Assembly: GCA_040007095.1 (NCBI GenBank)
Contig: JBDTVS010000073.1
Coordinates: 1-64,000 of the forward strand
DNA from: JBDTVS01 sp040007095
GTDB lineage: Bacteria; Acidobacteriota; Vicinamibacteria; Vicinamibacterales; CAVVIG01
Direction of reading: 5' to 3'
DNA length: 64,000 bases
Part shown: piece after piece, positions 42,885 through 51,981 of the stretch
Position numbering within the stretch: the first letter of the stretch is position 1
Layout of the letters: the number at the start of each line of letters is the position of its first letter
The notes under the pieces: generated by a model
The model's input: the letters and a program-made list of their open reading frames with translations, nothing else
Database searches by the model: none
What the model was told of the DNA's origin: nothing
Program-made: the position numbers and the translations under genes

Positions 42885-43592
42885 CTACATGCTCGACGAA
42901 AGCTCGCCTGCTTCGAAATACAGCTCCGCTTTGACCGCGACGTCGAGGTTCAAGAACTGATGCGCGCCGGTCACGTGCGCTCGAGCCGAGACGGGCTTGC
43001 CCGTTTTGAGCCGAGCGGAAGGCTCCGTGCCGTGGTCAAGGACTTCAAGTGTGGCGCCGCGCTGCAGTTCCTCCGGCGAGGGAAGCTGGCCGGTCATCGA
43101 GACGGATAGAAGCTGGTCGTAGTCTGGAGCCTTCGAGATGAAATGCGCGAGAAACTGCTCCTGATCGCCGCCGAACATGACATAGGTCAGCGTCGGAAGC
43201 TTCTCAGGCGCGTCGAAGGCGTGCGCATGGACGATGTGCTTGACGCGCACCTCGACGTCGGTGAGCGCCTCGATCGGCACGCCCTTCTTCTCGAGATGCC
43301 CCCGAAACACCGTCGCCGTGAAATGTGTCAACGCCGGGTGGGCCGGACCCGCGCTGAGAAAATCCTGCAACACGAACGATTCAGGTTGAAGTGTGTACAG
43401 CACGGTCCGATGTTTCGCTCGATCCGCGAAGTAGATGTCATCGACCGTCCGTCCCTGTTTGACGAACGTCGCCTCCAGGATGACCTGCGCATTGTGGGGC
43501 ACCATGAACATGGGCAGGTGGGACAAAAAGATTCGATGCTCGCCGACCACCACCATGTTGTGCCGTGCCTTGACCGGTCCATGACTGTGCAT
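42885..43592 (-). CDS. Unrecognised first gene of the Lod operon
   Basis: A 235-aa soluble protein starting at ATG 43592 with AAGGAAG as ribosome site. It begins MHSHGPVKARHNMVVVGEHR and contains LSHLPMFMVPHNAQVILEATF and FRGHLEKKGVPIEAL, then a beta-rich C-terminal half (VSARAHVTGAHQFLNL, VKAELYFEAGELS). His-rich stretches at the N-terminus might bind metal. No signal peptide or membrane segment. No family is recognised. It is 45 bp upstream of lodA and on the same strand, so it is probably cotranscribed; it could be a chaperone, a second subunit or a detoxifying partner of the oxidase. Confidence 0.7.
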   Translation of the reverse strand: MHSHGPVKARHNMVVVGEHRIFLSHLPMFMVPHNAQVILEATFVKQGRTVDDIYFADRAKHRTVLYTLQPESFVLQDFLSAGPAHPALTHFTATVFRGHLEKKGVPIEALTDVEVRVKHIVHAHAFDAPEKLPTLTYVMFGGDQEQFLAHFISKAPDYDQLLSVSMTGQLPSPEELQRGATLEVLDHGTEPSARLKTGKPVSARAHVTGAHQFLNLDVAVKAELYFEAGELSSSM

Positions 43593-43897
43593 GAGACGCT
43601 TCCTTTTTGAGTGCTGTTGTAGACCAGAGAGCTTGGCAGCCGTCGAACACTGGTTGACACGTCCTCCCCAGTCAACGATGGCACCCGTCCTTTCGAACAG
43701 ACGCCGGACCCTCATCAGGGTCGTGAAGGCCCTCAGTGTAGCCCTGTCATGCCCACAACGGGCCAATTTCTCAACGCGCACGGTTCCCGCACCGCCAAAT
43801 CGTCGGTTGACAGAGGCAGGAGGGGCGGCGAGACTCATCACGTGGGTCGGATTCGCGTGAACGGCGGCAGTTCCTGAGGAATCCGCCAACGTTCCCG
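43593..43897. other. 305-bp divergent intergenic region
   Basis: Between the Lod operon (minus) and the MFS gene (plus). No convincing gene is present, although the minus-strand frame of the 235-aa protein stays open through most of it. Two TTGACA words occur on the plus strand (about 43662 and 43814) but neither has a good -10 at 17 bp. On the minus strand TACACT near 43735 is a possible -10 for the Lod operon. Confidence 0.4.
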
Positions 43898-45052
43898 GTG
43901 GTGCTCGCGGGCTTCGCGGCGTTTCTCGATCTCTACTCGACGCAACCGCTCCTGCCGATGCTGGCCCGCACGTTTCGGGCGAGCACCTTTGACGTCAGTC
44001 TGACCGTTACGGCGCCAACGATCGCCGTGGCGCTCATGGCGCCCTATGTCGGCCGGCTCGCCGACCGTGTGGGGCTGCGGACTGTCATCGTAGGTTCGGC
44101 GCTGGCGCTGGCGGCCGCGACGCTGCTGGCCGGCACCGCCTCAACCCTGCGCCAGTTGATCGCCTGGCGCTTCCTGCAGGGCGCGGTCACCCCCGGACTG
44201 TTCGCCAGCACGGTTGCCTACATTCACGAGGAGTGGCCGGTCGCGCGATCCGGTCGAGTAACGGCGGCGTACGTCAGCGGCACGGTGCTGGGCGGCGTGA
44301 CCGGCCGGCTGCTCGGCGGCGTTGTCGCCAACGATGTAGGCTGGTCCTGGTCATTCGTGGTGCTCGGCGTCGTTGGTTGTGGCGTCGCGGGCGCCTTGTG
44401 GCTGTGGCTGCCGCCTGAGCACCACCGTGGTAGTGCGTCGCGTCCGGCCGCCGGATCGTGGTCGCACCTGGTCGATCGGCAGCTGATCGCGACCTACGCC
44501 GTCGGATTCTGCATTTTGTGCACGCAGCTGGCGATGTTCACCTATGTGCCGTTCCTGCTGGCCGCGCCGCCTTTCTCTCTCTCGACCAAGGCGCTGGGGC
44601 TGCTGTTTCTGACCTATCTCATGGGCGCCGCGGTGACGCCTTTCGCCGGCCGTGGTATCGATGCGTACGGTCATCGGGCCGTGCTGATCGCCGCCCTCGG
44701 GCTGTGCGCAAGCGGAGCCCTCATGACGTTGTCGCCGTCCTTGCTGGTCTTGACGATGGGGCTCTCAGTCTTCGCCACCGGCGTCTTCTGCGCCCAGGCG
44801 GCATCGAGCAGCCATGTGGCGCGGCACGCCGAGCGTGATCGCGCGCTCGCCATCGGGCTGTATGTCAGTTGCTACTACGTCGGCGGGACCGTCGGCGGAT
44901 CGGTGCCCGCGGGTCTGTGGGTCGCGGGAGGCTGGCGCGCATGCGTGGCGTTCATCCTCGGCGTCGAGGCGGCGATGCTGGCGATTGCCTGGCGCTATTG
45001 GAAGCCCACGAAGCGAGACTCGACGGATCTGCGGTTTCAGATTGCGGACTAA
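43898..45052 (+). CDS. MFS transporter
   Basis: A 384-aa multi-span transporter of the sugar/drug MFS type: AAFLDLYSTQPLLPMLARTF in the first helix, motif A-like GRLADRVGLRTV between helices 2 and 3, and FLQGAVTPGLFASTVAYIHE in helix 4. It resembles the YnfM/ CynX-like efflux or uptake group. GTG 43898 is the first clear start, but the sequence just before (PPTFPVV) looks like a natural extension, so a non-standard or misread start is possible. It ends with a 4-bp overlap with the convergent ftsH. Substrate unknown. Confidence 0.83.
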   Translation: MVLAGFAAFLDLYSTQPLLPMLARTFRASTFDVSLTVTAPTIAVALMAPYVGRLADRVGLRTVIVGSALALAAATLLAGTASTLRQLIAWRFLQGAVTPGLFASTVAYIHEEWPVARSGRVTAAYVSGTVLGGVTGRLLGGVVANDVGWSWSFVVLGVVGCGVAGALWLWLPPEHHRGSASRPAAGSWSHLVDRQLIATYAVGFCILCTQLAMFTYVPFLLAAPPFSLSTKALGLLFLTYLMGAAVTPFAGRGIDAYGHRAVLIAALGLCASGALMTLSPSLLVLTMGLSVFATGVFCAQAASSSHVARHAERDRALAIGLYVSCYYVGGTVGGSVPAGLWVAGGWRACVAFILGVEAAMLAIAWRYWKPTKRDSTDLRFQIAD

Positions 45053-46929
45053 GACGTGAGGATCGGCGTCTGGGCCTCGGGCGCGAGCAGGCGGCGCAGT
45101 TCCTCGCCTTCCATCACTTCGATTTCGAGCAACCGGCGTGTCACCCTTTCCAGATCCGAGCGATGACTGGTGAGGATGCGCCGCGCCGTATCGTGCGCGT
45201 CGGTCACGATCCGCTTGATCTCGGCGTCGATCATCTGCGCGGTCTCCTCGCCGTAGTTGCCGCGGTCCTGCGCCATCGGGACGTCCAGAAACCGCGCGCG
45301 CCTGTTGCCGTCGTAATTCACGGCGCCGAGCGCGTCGCTCATGCCGAACTCGGTGACCATTGCCCGGGCAATGTCGGTGGCTCGTAGCAGGTCGTTTTGC
45401 GCGCCGGTCGAGATCTCGCCGAGCGCGATCTCTTCAGCGGTACGGCCGCCGAGCAACACCGCCAACTGGTTGAGCAGGTCGCCCCGCGTCATCAGATAGC
45501 GATCCTCGAGAGGCAGCTGCATCGTATAGCCGAGCGCGCCAAAGCCGCGCTGGACGATCGAGATCTTGTGCACCGGATCGAGACTCGGGACGACGGTGGC
45601 GACAATGGCGTGGCCCGACTCGTGATAGGCCACGATTTCGCGCTCCTTGGTGCTCATGACGCGCTTTTTTTCGAGCCCGGCGACGAGCCGGTCGATGGCC
45701 GACTCGAAATCCTTCATGCCGACAGCGGTCTGGTCGCTGCGCGCCGCCAGCAGCGCGGCCTCGTTCACGAGGTTGGCGAGATCGGCGCCGGCAAATCCGG
45801 CCGTGCGCGCCGCGACGATTCGAAGATCGACGTTCGGCGACAGCTTGACGGTCTTGGCGTGAATACGCAGGATCGCTTCGCGTCCGTTGACGTCCGGCTT
45901 GTCGACCAGTACCTGGCGATCGAAGCGCCCGGGGCGCAACAGCGCCGGGTCGAGCACCTCCGGCCGGTTGGTGGCGCCCATGATGATGACGCCCTTGCGG
46001 GAGTCGAAGCCGTCCATCTCGGCCAGCAGTTGATTGAGCGTCTGCTCCCGTTCTTCGTGGCTGCCAAACGGGCTTTGCACCCGCATCTTGCCGAGCGCGT
46101 CCAGCTCGTCGATGAAGACAATGCACGGCGCTTTGGCTTCGGCTTGCTGGAAGAGATCGCGGATTCGGGCAGCGCCCACACCAACGAACATCTCCACGAA
46201 CTCCGAACCGCTCAAGCTGAAGAAGGGGACGCCGGCTTCGCCGGCCACCGCCCGGGCGAGCAGGGTCTTGCCGGTGCCCGGGGGGCCGACGAGCAAGACG
46301 CCCTTGGGAATATGCCCACCGAGTGTCGTGTATTTCTTGGGCGTTTTGAGGAACTCGACGATCTCCTTCAGCTCGTTTTCCGCTTCGTCGACCCCTGCAA
46401 CGTCGGCAAACCGGACCTTCACTTCATCGTCGGCGTAGATTTTCGCGCGGCTGCGCGCAAATGACATCACACCGCCTTCGGCGCCTCCCATGCGACGGAA
46501 GAAAAAGCTCCAGATGCCGACAAAAAACAGGAGCGGGAGAATCCACCCGAGCAGATCGGGCAGCCAGTGGTTCGCAATCTCCCCGCTGTACTTGACGCTG
46601 CGAGCCTCGAGCTCTTCGGTCAGTTTCGGGTCTTCCACCCGAGTGGTCGTGAACGCCGGCTTTTCGCCCGGCGGGGCCTCCTTCAACGTGCCGCGAATCA
46701 GCGGGTCGCCGATCGCCACTTCCGCGACCTGTCCGCTCTTCACGAGCGTCTTGAACTCTGAGTACGGAATGTTCCGGCCGGTCGGGATCGCGTAGTACAG
46801 CTGCACCAATCCGAGCACCAGCAGAAACGCCAGTCCATACCAAAGCGACGACGAGGGACGCGTGCCGAACGGTCCGCGCCGGTCGCCGCCTCGCGCCTTG
46901 GGCCGCGAGTCTGTGTTAGGAACCGCCAT
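45049..46929 (-). CDS. ftsH: ATP-dependent zinc metalloprotease FtsH
   Basis: Membrane AAA+ protease for damaged membrane and regulatory proteins. Two N-terminal helices (SLWYGLAFLLVLGLVQLYYA and WILPLLFFVGIWSFFF) enclose a periplasmic domain; then Walker A GPPGTGKT, the FVEMFVGVGAARIRDLF pore/second-region motif, IDELDALGK, SRH RPGRFDRQ, and the zinc site YHESGHAIV. Length 626 aa. It is last in a run hspR-cbpA-clpB-ftsH on the minus strand with a 122-bp gap after clpB, so it belongs to the same heat-shock neighbourhood. Confidence 0.96.
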   Translation of the reverse strand: MAVPNTDSRPKARGGDRRGPFGTRPSSSLWYGLAFLLVLGLVQLYYAIPTGRNIPYSEFKTLVKSGQVAEVAIGDPLIRGTLKEAPPGEKPAFTTTRVEDPKLTEELEARSVKYSGEIANHWLPDLLGWILPLLFFVGIWSFFFRRMGGAEGGVMSFARSRAKIYADDEVKVRFADVAGVDEAENELKEIVEFLKTPKKYTTLGGHIPKGVLLVGPPGTGKTLLARAVAGEAGVPFFSLSGSEFVEMFVGVGAARIRDLFQQAEAKAPCIVFIDELDALGKMRVQSPFGSHEEREQTLNQLLAEMDGFDSRKGVIIMGATNRPEVLDPALLRPGRFDRQVLVDKPDVNGREAILRIHAKTVKLSPNVDLRIVAARTAGFAGADLANLVNEAALLAARSDQTAVGMKDFESAIDRLVAGLEKKRVMSTKEREIVAYHESGHAIVATVVPSLDPVHKISIVQRGFGALGYTMQLPLEDRYLMTRGDLLNQLAVLLGGRTAEEIALGEISTGAQNDLLRATDIARAMVTEFGMSDALGAVNYDGNRRARFLDVPMAQDRGNYGEETAQMIDAEIKRIVTDAHDTARRILTSHRSDLERVTRRLLEIEVMEGEELRRLLAPEAQTPILTS

Positions 46930-47051
46930 CAGCCTCCACCAATGTCATCTTACGCCTTTGGGGCACTGTTCAATGCGTACGTTCTCGCCGGCCTGGCCGC
47001 CCCGCGGACTCATGGCGAATCGGTCGCCCTCACGCCACGACCGGGCGCCAT

Positions 47052-49658
47052 TCATGCCCGGACCGGCTCGCGTTTCTGAAACGTCAGGGCGTCGCCCTCG
47101 ATGTCCACGGCGATCGTGTCGCCGTCGAGGAATGCGCCCTCGAGGACCCGCAGCGCCAGTGGGTCGAGCACCCGGCGTTGAATGGTCCGCTTGAGCGGGC
47201 GCGCGCCGTACGCCGGATCATAACCTTCACGAACCAGGTACTCCTTCGCCGCGTCAGTCAGGCTGATCTGTATCTTCCGCTCGGCGAGACGCTTCATCAA
47301 GCCGGCCACCTGAATGTCGATGATCTGCTTCATGTGCTCCCGGCCGAGCGGATGGAAGAAGATGATCTCGTCGATCCGGTTCAGGAACTCCGGCCGGAAA
47401 TCCGCCCGCAGCACCGCGAGAATCTGGCGCTGGACGCCCTCGCTGATGCTCCCGTCGAGCGACGGCTCGGCCAGGAACTGGCTGCCGATGTTCGATGTCA
47501 TGATGACCACGGTGTTCTTGAAGTCGACCGTCCGGCCCTTGTTGTCCGTCAACCGGCCGTCGTCCAGGAGCTGGAGCAGGGCGTTCAAGACCTCGGGGTG
47601 CGCCTTCTCGATTTCATCGAACAGCACGACGGTGTACGGCCGCCGCCGCACGGCTTCCGTCAGCTGGCCGGCTTCCTCGTACCCGACGTAGCCCGGGGGC
47701 GCGCCGATGAGCCGCGACACCGTGTGCTTCTCCTGGTACTCCGACATGTCGATCCGCACCATCGCCTGCTCGTCGTCGAACAGAAACTGCGCCAATGCCC
47801 GGGCCAGTTCTGTCTTGCCGACGCCGGTGGGGCCGAGAAAGAGGAAGCTGCCGAGCGGCCGCTGCGGATCCTGCAGGCCGGCCCGCGCGCGCCGGATGGC
47901 GTTGGACACGGCGGTGATCGCTTCGTTCTGGCCGATGACGCGCAGGTGCAGCCGTTCCTCCATGCGAATCAGCTTCTGGACTTCGCCTTCCATCAGCCGG
48001 CTGATTGGAATGTGGGTCCATTTGCTGACCACGTCGGCGATGTCTTCCTCGTCGACTTCCTGCTTCAGCATCCGTCCGTGCTTCTGCAGCTCGGCGAGCG
48101 TGGCCTCGACCGTCTTCAGCTGTTTCTCGATCTGCGGGACGCGTCCGTACTGCAGCTCCGAGGCCCGTTGATACTCGCCGGTCAGCTGCGCCCGCTCGAT
48201 CTCCTGCCTGACTCCGTCGAGCTCCTCCTGCAATTTCGCCGACTGCTGGATGCCGTCCTTTTCCTGCTGCCAATGCGCGCCGAGCCGCGTCTGGTTTTCC
48301 TTGAGGTCGGCCAGTTCCTGCTCGAGCTTGGCGAGGCGATCTTTCGACGCCCGGTCCTGTTCCTTGCGCAGCGCCTCACGCTCGATTTCGAGCTGCATGA
48401 TGCGGCGCCGGATCTCGTCGAGCTCCACCGGCATGGAATCGATTTCCATGCGCAGCTTCGACGCGGCTTCGTCGACGAGGTCGATCGCTTTGTCGGGCAG
48501 AAAGCGATCCGAAATATAGCGATTCGACAAGACCGCCGCCGCCACCAGCGCCGAGTCCTTCAAGTTGACCTTGTGGTGAATCTGGTAGCGCTCGCGCAGG
48601 CCCCGCAGAATGCTGATCGTGTCCTCGACGGTTGGCTCGCCGACCACGACGGGCTGGAACCGCCGCTCGAGCGCGGCGTCCTTTTCGATGTACTTCCGGT
48701 ACTCGTCGAGCGTCGTCGCCCCGACCGTATGCAACTCGCCGCGGGCGAGCATCGGCTTCAGCATGTTCGACGCATCCATCGATCCCTCCGAGGCGCCGGC
48801 GCCGACCACCGTGTGCAGCTCGTCGATGAACAGGATGACCTGTCCCTCCGCATCGAGGATTTCCTTCAACACGGCTTTCAACCGCTCCTCGAACTCGCCT
48901 CGATACTTGGCGCCGGCGACAAGCGCACCCATATCCAGCGCGACGATGCGCTTGCTCTTGAGGCCCTCGGGGACGTCCCCTCGCACGATGCGCCCGGCGA
49001 GTCCCTCGACGATCGCCGTCTTGCCGACGCCGGGCTCGCCGATCAGCACCGGATTGTTCTTCGTGCGGCGCGACAGCACCTGGATCACCCGGCGGATCTC
49101 CTCGTCGCGGCCGATGACGGGGTCGAGCTTCCCGCGGCGTGCCAGATCCGTCAGGTCCCGGCCGTAGCGCTCGAGCGCCTGATAGGTGCCTTCCGGGTTC
49201 TCGGTGGTCACGCGCTGCGAGCCGCGGATGCTCTTGAGGGCTTGCGCGACGCCGTCCTGCGCGATCCCCTGCTTCTTGAGGAGCTGCGCGGCGGGGGACC
49301 GGCCGCCTTCGTCGACGAGGGCGATGAACAGGTGCTCGGTGCTGACGAACTCATCCTTGACCCGCTCGGCTTCGGCCTGGGCGCGGTCGGTCACCAGCGT
49401 CAGTCTCGGCGCCAGCCGTGGCTCCGATCCGCCGTACGCCTGGGGCATGTTCTTGAGCAGGTCTCGCGCGCCGCTGGCGACCCCCGCCACCTGAACATTC
49501 ATCTTTCGCAGCAGTTCGGGGACAATCCCCTCCGATTGTTCGACGAGTGCCACGAGCAGGTGCTCCGGCTCCACCTGCGGGTTGTTGCCCTGCTTGGCGA
49601 GGTCGATCGCCTTGGCGACCGCCTCGCGTGCCTTCTCGGTGAATTTGTTGATATTCAT
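47052..49658 (-). CDS. clpB: Disaggregase ClpB
   Basis: Hexameric AAA+ chaperone that, with DnaK/DnaJ, rescues aggregates. It has two Clp_N repeats (NPQVEPEHLLVALVEQ, DEFVSTEHLFIALVD), the first ATPase with GEPGVGKTAI, the long middle coiled coil (about 400-520), and the second ATPase with GPTGVGKTEL, ending in YGARPLKRTIQR. ATG 49658 (MNINKFTEKAREAV) gives 868 aa and the canonical N-terminus. It lies 28 bp downstream of the dnaJ-like gene. Confidence 0.96.
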   Translation of the reverse strand: MNINKFTEKAREAVAKAIDLAKQGNNPQVEPEHLLVALVEQSEGIVPELLRKMNVQVAGVASGARDLLKNMPQAYGGSEPRLAPRLTLVTDRAQAEAERVKDEFVSTEHLFIALVDEGGRSPAAQLLKKQGIAQDGVAQALKSIRGSQRVTTENPEGTYQALERYGRDLTDLARRGKLDPVIGRDEEIRRVIQVLSRRTKNNPVLIGEPGVGKTAIVEGLAGRIVRGDVPEGLKSKRIVALDMGALVAGAKYRGEFEERLKAVLKEILDAEGQVILFIDELHTVVGAGASEGSMDASNMLKPMLARGELHTVGATTLDEYRKYIEKDAALERRFQPVVVGEPTVEDTISILRGLRERYQIHHKVNLKDSALVAAAVLSNRYISDRFLPDKAIDLVDEAASKLRMEIDSMPVELDEIRRRIMQLEIEREALRKEQDRASKDRLAKLEQELADLKENQTRLGAHWQQEKDGIQQSAKLQEELDGVRQEIERAQLTGEYQRASELQYGRVPQIEKQLKTVEATLAELQKHGRMLKQEVDEEDIADVVSKWTHIPISRLMEGEVQKLIRMEERLHLRVIGQNEAITAVSNAIRRARAGLQDPQRPLGSFLFLGPTGVGKTELARALAQFLFDDEQAMVRIDMSEYQEKHTVSRLIGAPPGYVGYEEAGQLTEAVRRRPYTVVLFDEIEKAHPEVLNALLQLLDDGRLTDNKGRTVDFKNTVVIMTSNIGSQFLAEPSLDGSISEGVQRQILAVLRADFRPEFLNRIDEIIFFHPLGREHMKQIIDIQVAGLMKRLAERKIQISLTDAAKEYLVREGYDPAYGARPLKRTIQRRVLDPLALRVLEGAFLDGDTIAVDIEGDALTFQKREPVRA

Positions 49659-49686
49659 GGTGTGCAATCCTGGCAACGGCCCGGCG

Positions 49687-50670
49687 TCATGCGACCGGGC
49701 TCTTGTTCGCCTCCAACCTCTGCAGCGCCTCGAAGTGCGTGCGCTCCTCGGGAGTCAATTGTCGGGGCAACTCCACCTCGGCCGTCGCGTAGAGATCGCC
49801 GCGCTCCTCAGGCTTGCCGACGACCGGCATGCCGTGCCCCTTCAAGCGAAAGACCTGTCCGCCCTGCGTGGTCGTTGGCACTTTCAGCCGCAGCGACTTT
49901 CCTGAAAGCGTGGGGACCTCCACTTCGCCACCGAGCACGGCTGTTGTCAGGGGCACGGCGACGCGTGTGTACAAGTCGCTGCCCTTGCGGTCGAACTGCG
50001 CATGCGGGGCGAGGCGGATGCGCAGGTAGAGATCACCGGCCTGCGCGCCGGTGGCGCCGTGCTCGCCTTCGCCCGGAACCCGCACCCGGGATCCGTCGTT
50101 GACGCCGGCAGGAATCCTGACATCCACGCTGCGGGCGTGGCCGTCCTGCTTGATCGTGAGACGCCGAGTGGCGCCGCGGTACGCATCCTCGAGATCGAGT
50201 TGAATCTCGTCCTCGAAGTCGCGGCCCTTCCGTGGCGCCTTGCGTCCCGCGCGGCCGCCGCGGACGTCGGGACCGGTGGCTTCGCCTCCAAAAAACGTAT
50301 GGAAGAAGTCCGAGAAGGGATCGGAGTCCCCGAACATGTCCTGCATGTCTTCAGGGGTCATCGTGCGGAAGCCGCCGCCGCCGGGAGGCCGGGTTCCGAA
50401 CGGCGAAGCCCCCTGCGGTCCGCCCTGCGGACCGGCCTGTTCGTACATCCGCCAGTTGGAGCCCAGTTCGTCGTACTTCTTCCGTTTTGCGGCATCGCCG
50501 AGGACTTCGTACGCCTCGTTGAGCTCCTTGAACCTGGACTCGGCAGCCTTGTCGCCCGGATTGACGTCCGGATGGTGCTTCCGCGCCAGCTTGCGGAATG
50601 CCTGTTTGATTTCCTTGCCGGTCGCCCCTTTGGGCACACCGAGCGTGGCGTAGTAGTCCTTGAAATCCAT
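49687..50670 (-). CDS. cbpA: DnaJ-family co-chaperone lacking the zinc finger (CbpA-like)
   Basis: A 327-aa type II J-protein. The J-domain (FKDYYATLGVPKGATGKEIK, with KHHPDVNPG carrying HPD) is followed by a G/F-rich region (GGPQGASPFGTRPPGGGGF) and two beta-barrel substrate-binding domains (DVRIPAGVNDGSRVRVPGEG; VPTTTQGGQVFRLKGHGMP). The four CxxCxGxG zinc repeats of DnaJ are missing. Position between hspR and clpB is the standard actinobacterial/acidobacterial heat-shock arrangement without dnaK/grpE. Confidence 0.93.
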   Translation of the reverse strand: MDFKDYYATLGVPKGATGKEIKQAFRKLARKHHPDVNPGDKAAESRFKELNEAYEVLGDAAKRKKYDELGSNWRMYEQAGPQGGPQGASPFGTRPPGGGGFRTMTPEDMQDMFGDSDPFSDFFHTFFGGEATGPDVRGGRAGRKAPRKGRDFEDEIQLDLEDAYRGATRRLTIKQDGHARSVDVRIPAGVNDGSRVRVPGEGEHGATGAQAGDLYLRIRLAPHAQFDRKGSDLYTRVAVPLTTAVLGGEVEVPTLSGKSLRLKVPTTTQGGQVFRLKGHGMPVVGKPEERGDLYATAEVELPRQLTPEERTHFEALQRLEANKSPVA

Positions 50671-50672
50671 GG

Positions 50673-51023
50673 TTAATCGCCAAAGCCGAGCATACGGTGC
50701 AACTCGTCCAGTTCCTGGGTCAGACGGCGTCGCGCGTCACGCGGCGAGAGCGCCTCGTCGCGCATCAACGGCCGAATCCGCTGCACCACGTCGGCAATCG
50801 ACAGCAGCCGCTGAACGCCGGCCAGGTTGATCCCCGCGTCGTCCACGAGGCGCTTGATCATCTTCAGCCGATCCAACTCGCCGCGCGAATACAAGCGCAT
50901 GCTGCCGATGGTTCGCGAGGGGCGCACCAGGCCCAGCCGCTCGTATTTCCGCAACGTCTGCGGATGCATGCCGAGAATTCGCGCGGCGACGCTGATGAAG
51001 TAGAGATCCTGTTCAACGGCCAT
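50673..51023 (-). CDS. hspR: HspR-type MerR-family heat-shock repressor
   Basis: A 116-aa MerR-fold regulator: YFISVAARILGMHPQTLRKY and ERLGLVRPSRTIGSMRLYS form the DNA-binding domain, followed by a C-terminal dimerisation helix. In actinobacteria HspR represses dnaK/clpB by binding HAIR sites and is relieved when DnaK is titrated. ATG 51023 gives the canonical N-terminus; longer frames upstream are implausible. It overlaps nothing but is 2 bp from the dnaJ-like gene, so it is autoregulated with the operon, as the promoter suggests. Confidence 0.92.
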   Translation of the reverse strand: MAVEQDLYFISVAARILGMHPQTLRKYERLGLVRPSRTIGSMRLYSRGELDRLKMIKRLVDDAGINLAGVQRLLSIADVVQRIRPLMRDEALSPRDARRRLTQELDELHRMLGFGD

Positions 51024-51057
51024 CACAGTGCTCGAACCACAAGGTTGCGCCGATCCA

Positions 51058-51087
51058 ATGGTAGGCATTGATACGTGTCGTGTCAAG
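51058..51087 (-). promoter_or_regulatory. hspR operon promoter with HAIR-like inverted repeat
   Basis: Minus strand: -35 TTGACA (51086-51081), 17-bp spacer, -10 TACCAT (51063-51058). Overlapping the -35 is CTTGA-N11-TCAAT (51087-51067), which has the same half-site spacing as the known HAIR consensus CTTGAGT-N7-ACTCAAG but lacks its inner GT/AC. Its position fits repression by HspR; binding is inferred. Confidence 0.6.
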
Positions 51088-51245
51088 TTGAGGGCACAGG
51101 TCGGGCGGCAATTTCGACCTGCTCGCGAGGGATGATCACCGAGCCTGGAGCGGCCACCCCGAAGAGCGTTTCCTGGCCCCGCGACCTCGGTGGCGATTCC
51201 AAGCGGACCCAGCACTGTCGAGCGGTGAGGCATACTGAATAGGTC

Positions 51246-51980
51246 GTGATCACTCCATCTGATTTCGTGACGATTGGCCTGCTGGTGGCGCTCGAGGGGC
51301 TGCTGAGCGCCGACAACGCGATGGTCCTGGCGGTGCTGGTCCTTGGTCTGCCCAAGGAGGAACAGCGCAAGGCGCTGCGCTACGGCATCCTCGGGGCGTT
51401 CGCGTTCCGTTCCCTCGCTACGCTCCTGGCGATCTACCTCATCCGCGTGTTCTGGGTGAAGCTCGTGGGCGCGGGCTATCTGCTGTATCTATCCTACGGA
51501 CATTTTTTCTCGGGCCGAGACTCCGACGCGCGCCAGGCGCCGCCTCGGGCGGCGCCGTGGCTCGGCTTGACCGCGTTCTGGGCGACCGTCGTCAAAGTTG
51601 AACTGACCGACATCGTCTTCGCGATCGATTCGATCCTCGTCGCGGTCGCGATGTCGCCGAAGCTGTGGGTGATCCTGACCGGGGGAATCCTCGGCATCGT
51701 GATGATGCGACTGGTGATTGGCACCCTGCTGGCGCTCGTCGATCGATATCCGCCGCTGGTGGACGGCGCGTTCATCATCATTGCCTGGGTGGGCGTCAAG
51801 CTGCTGGTTGAGTTCCTCCACACCGAGCACTACATCGGGTTCGAGATTCCACGCTCGTTATCGCTGGTCGTGATTGTCGTGATTTTCGGCACGTCGTGGA
51901 TCTATGCGAAGGCGCACGAGAGGCCGCGGTCCGCTGAGACCGCTGCCGGGACGGACCAGCCTGGCAAAGGGGATTCGTAG
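51246..51980 (+). CDS. TerC family integral membrane protein
   Basis: A 244-aa protein with about seven membrane helices and the TerC hallmark acidic helices: EGLLSADNAMVLAVLVLGL and VKVELTDIVFAIDSILVAVA. TerC/Alx members are implicated in manganese export and in metal loading of secreted proteins. The GTG start at 51246 is 222 bp from the divergent hspR. It is immediately followed (1 bp) by the penicillin-binding protein, which may be cotranscribed. Confidence 0.9.
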   Translation: MITPSDFVTIGLLVALEGLLSADNAMVLAVLVLGLPKEEQRKALRYGILGAFAFRSLATLLAIYLIRVFWVKLVGAGYLLYLSYGHFFSGRDSDARQAPPRAAPWLGLTAFWATVVKVELTDIVFAIDSILVAVAMSPKLWVILTGGILGIVMMRLVIGTLLALVDRYPPLVDGAFIIIAWVGVKLLVEFLHTEHYIGFEIPRSLSLVVIVVIFGTSWIYAKAHERPRSAETAAGTDQPGKGDS

Positions 51981-51981
51981 C

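Noticed and set aside
41457..43109. A 550-codon plus-strand frame opposite lodA
   Set aside because: Shadow of the LodA gene, whose cofactor residues and start are well supported on the minus strand.
43662..43667. TTGACA as -35 of the MFS gene
   Set aside because: No acceptable -10 at 16-18 bp and more than 200 bp from the start.
47178..50102. A 974-codon plus-strand frame opposite clpB and the dnaJ-like gene
   Set aside because: Complementary to two complete, motif-bearing genes; its product is low-complexity and matches no family pattern.
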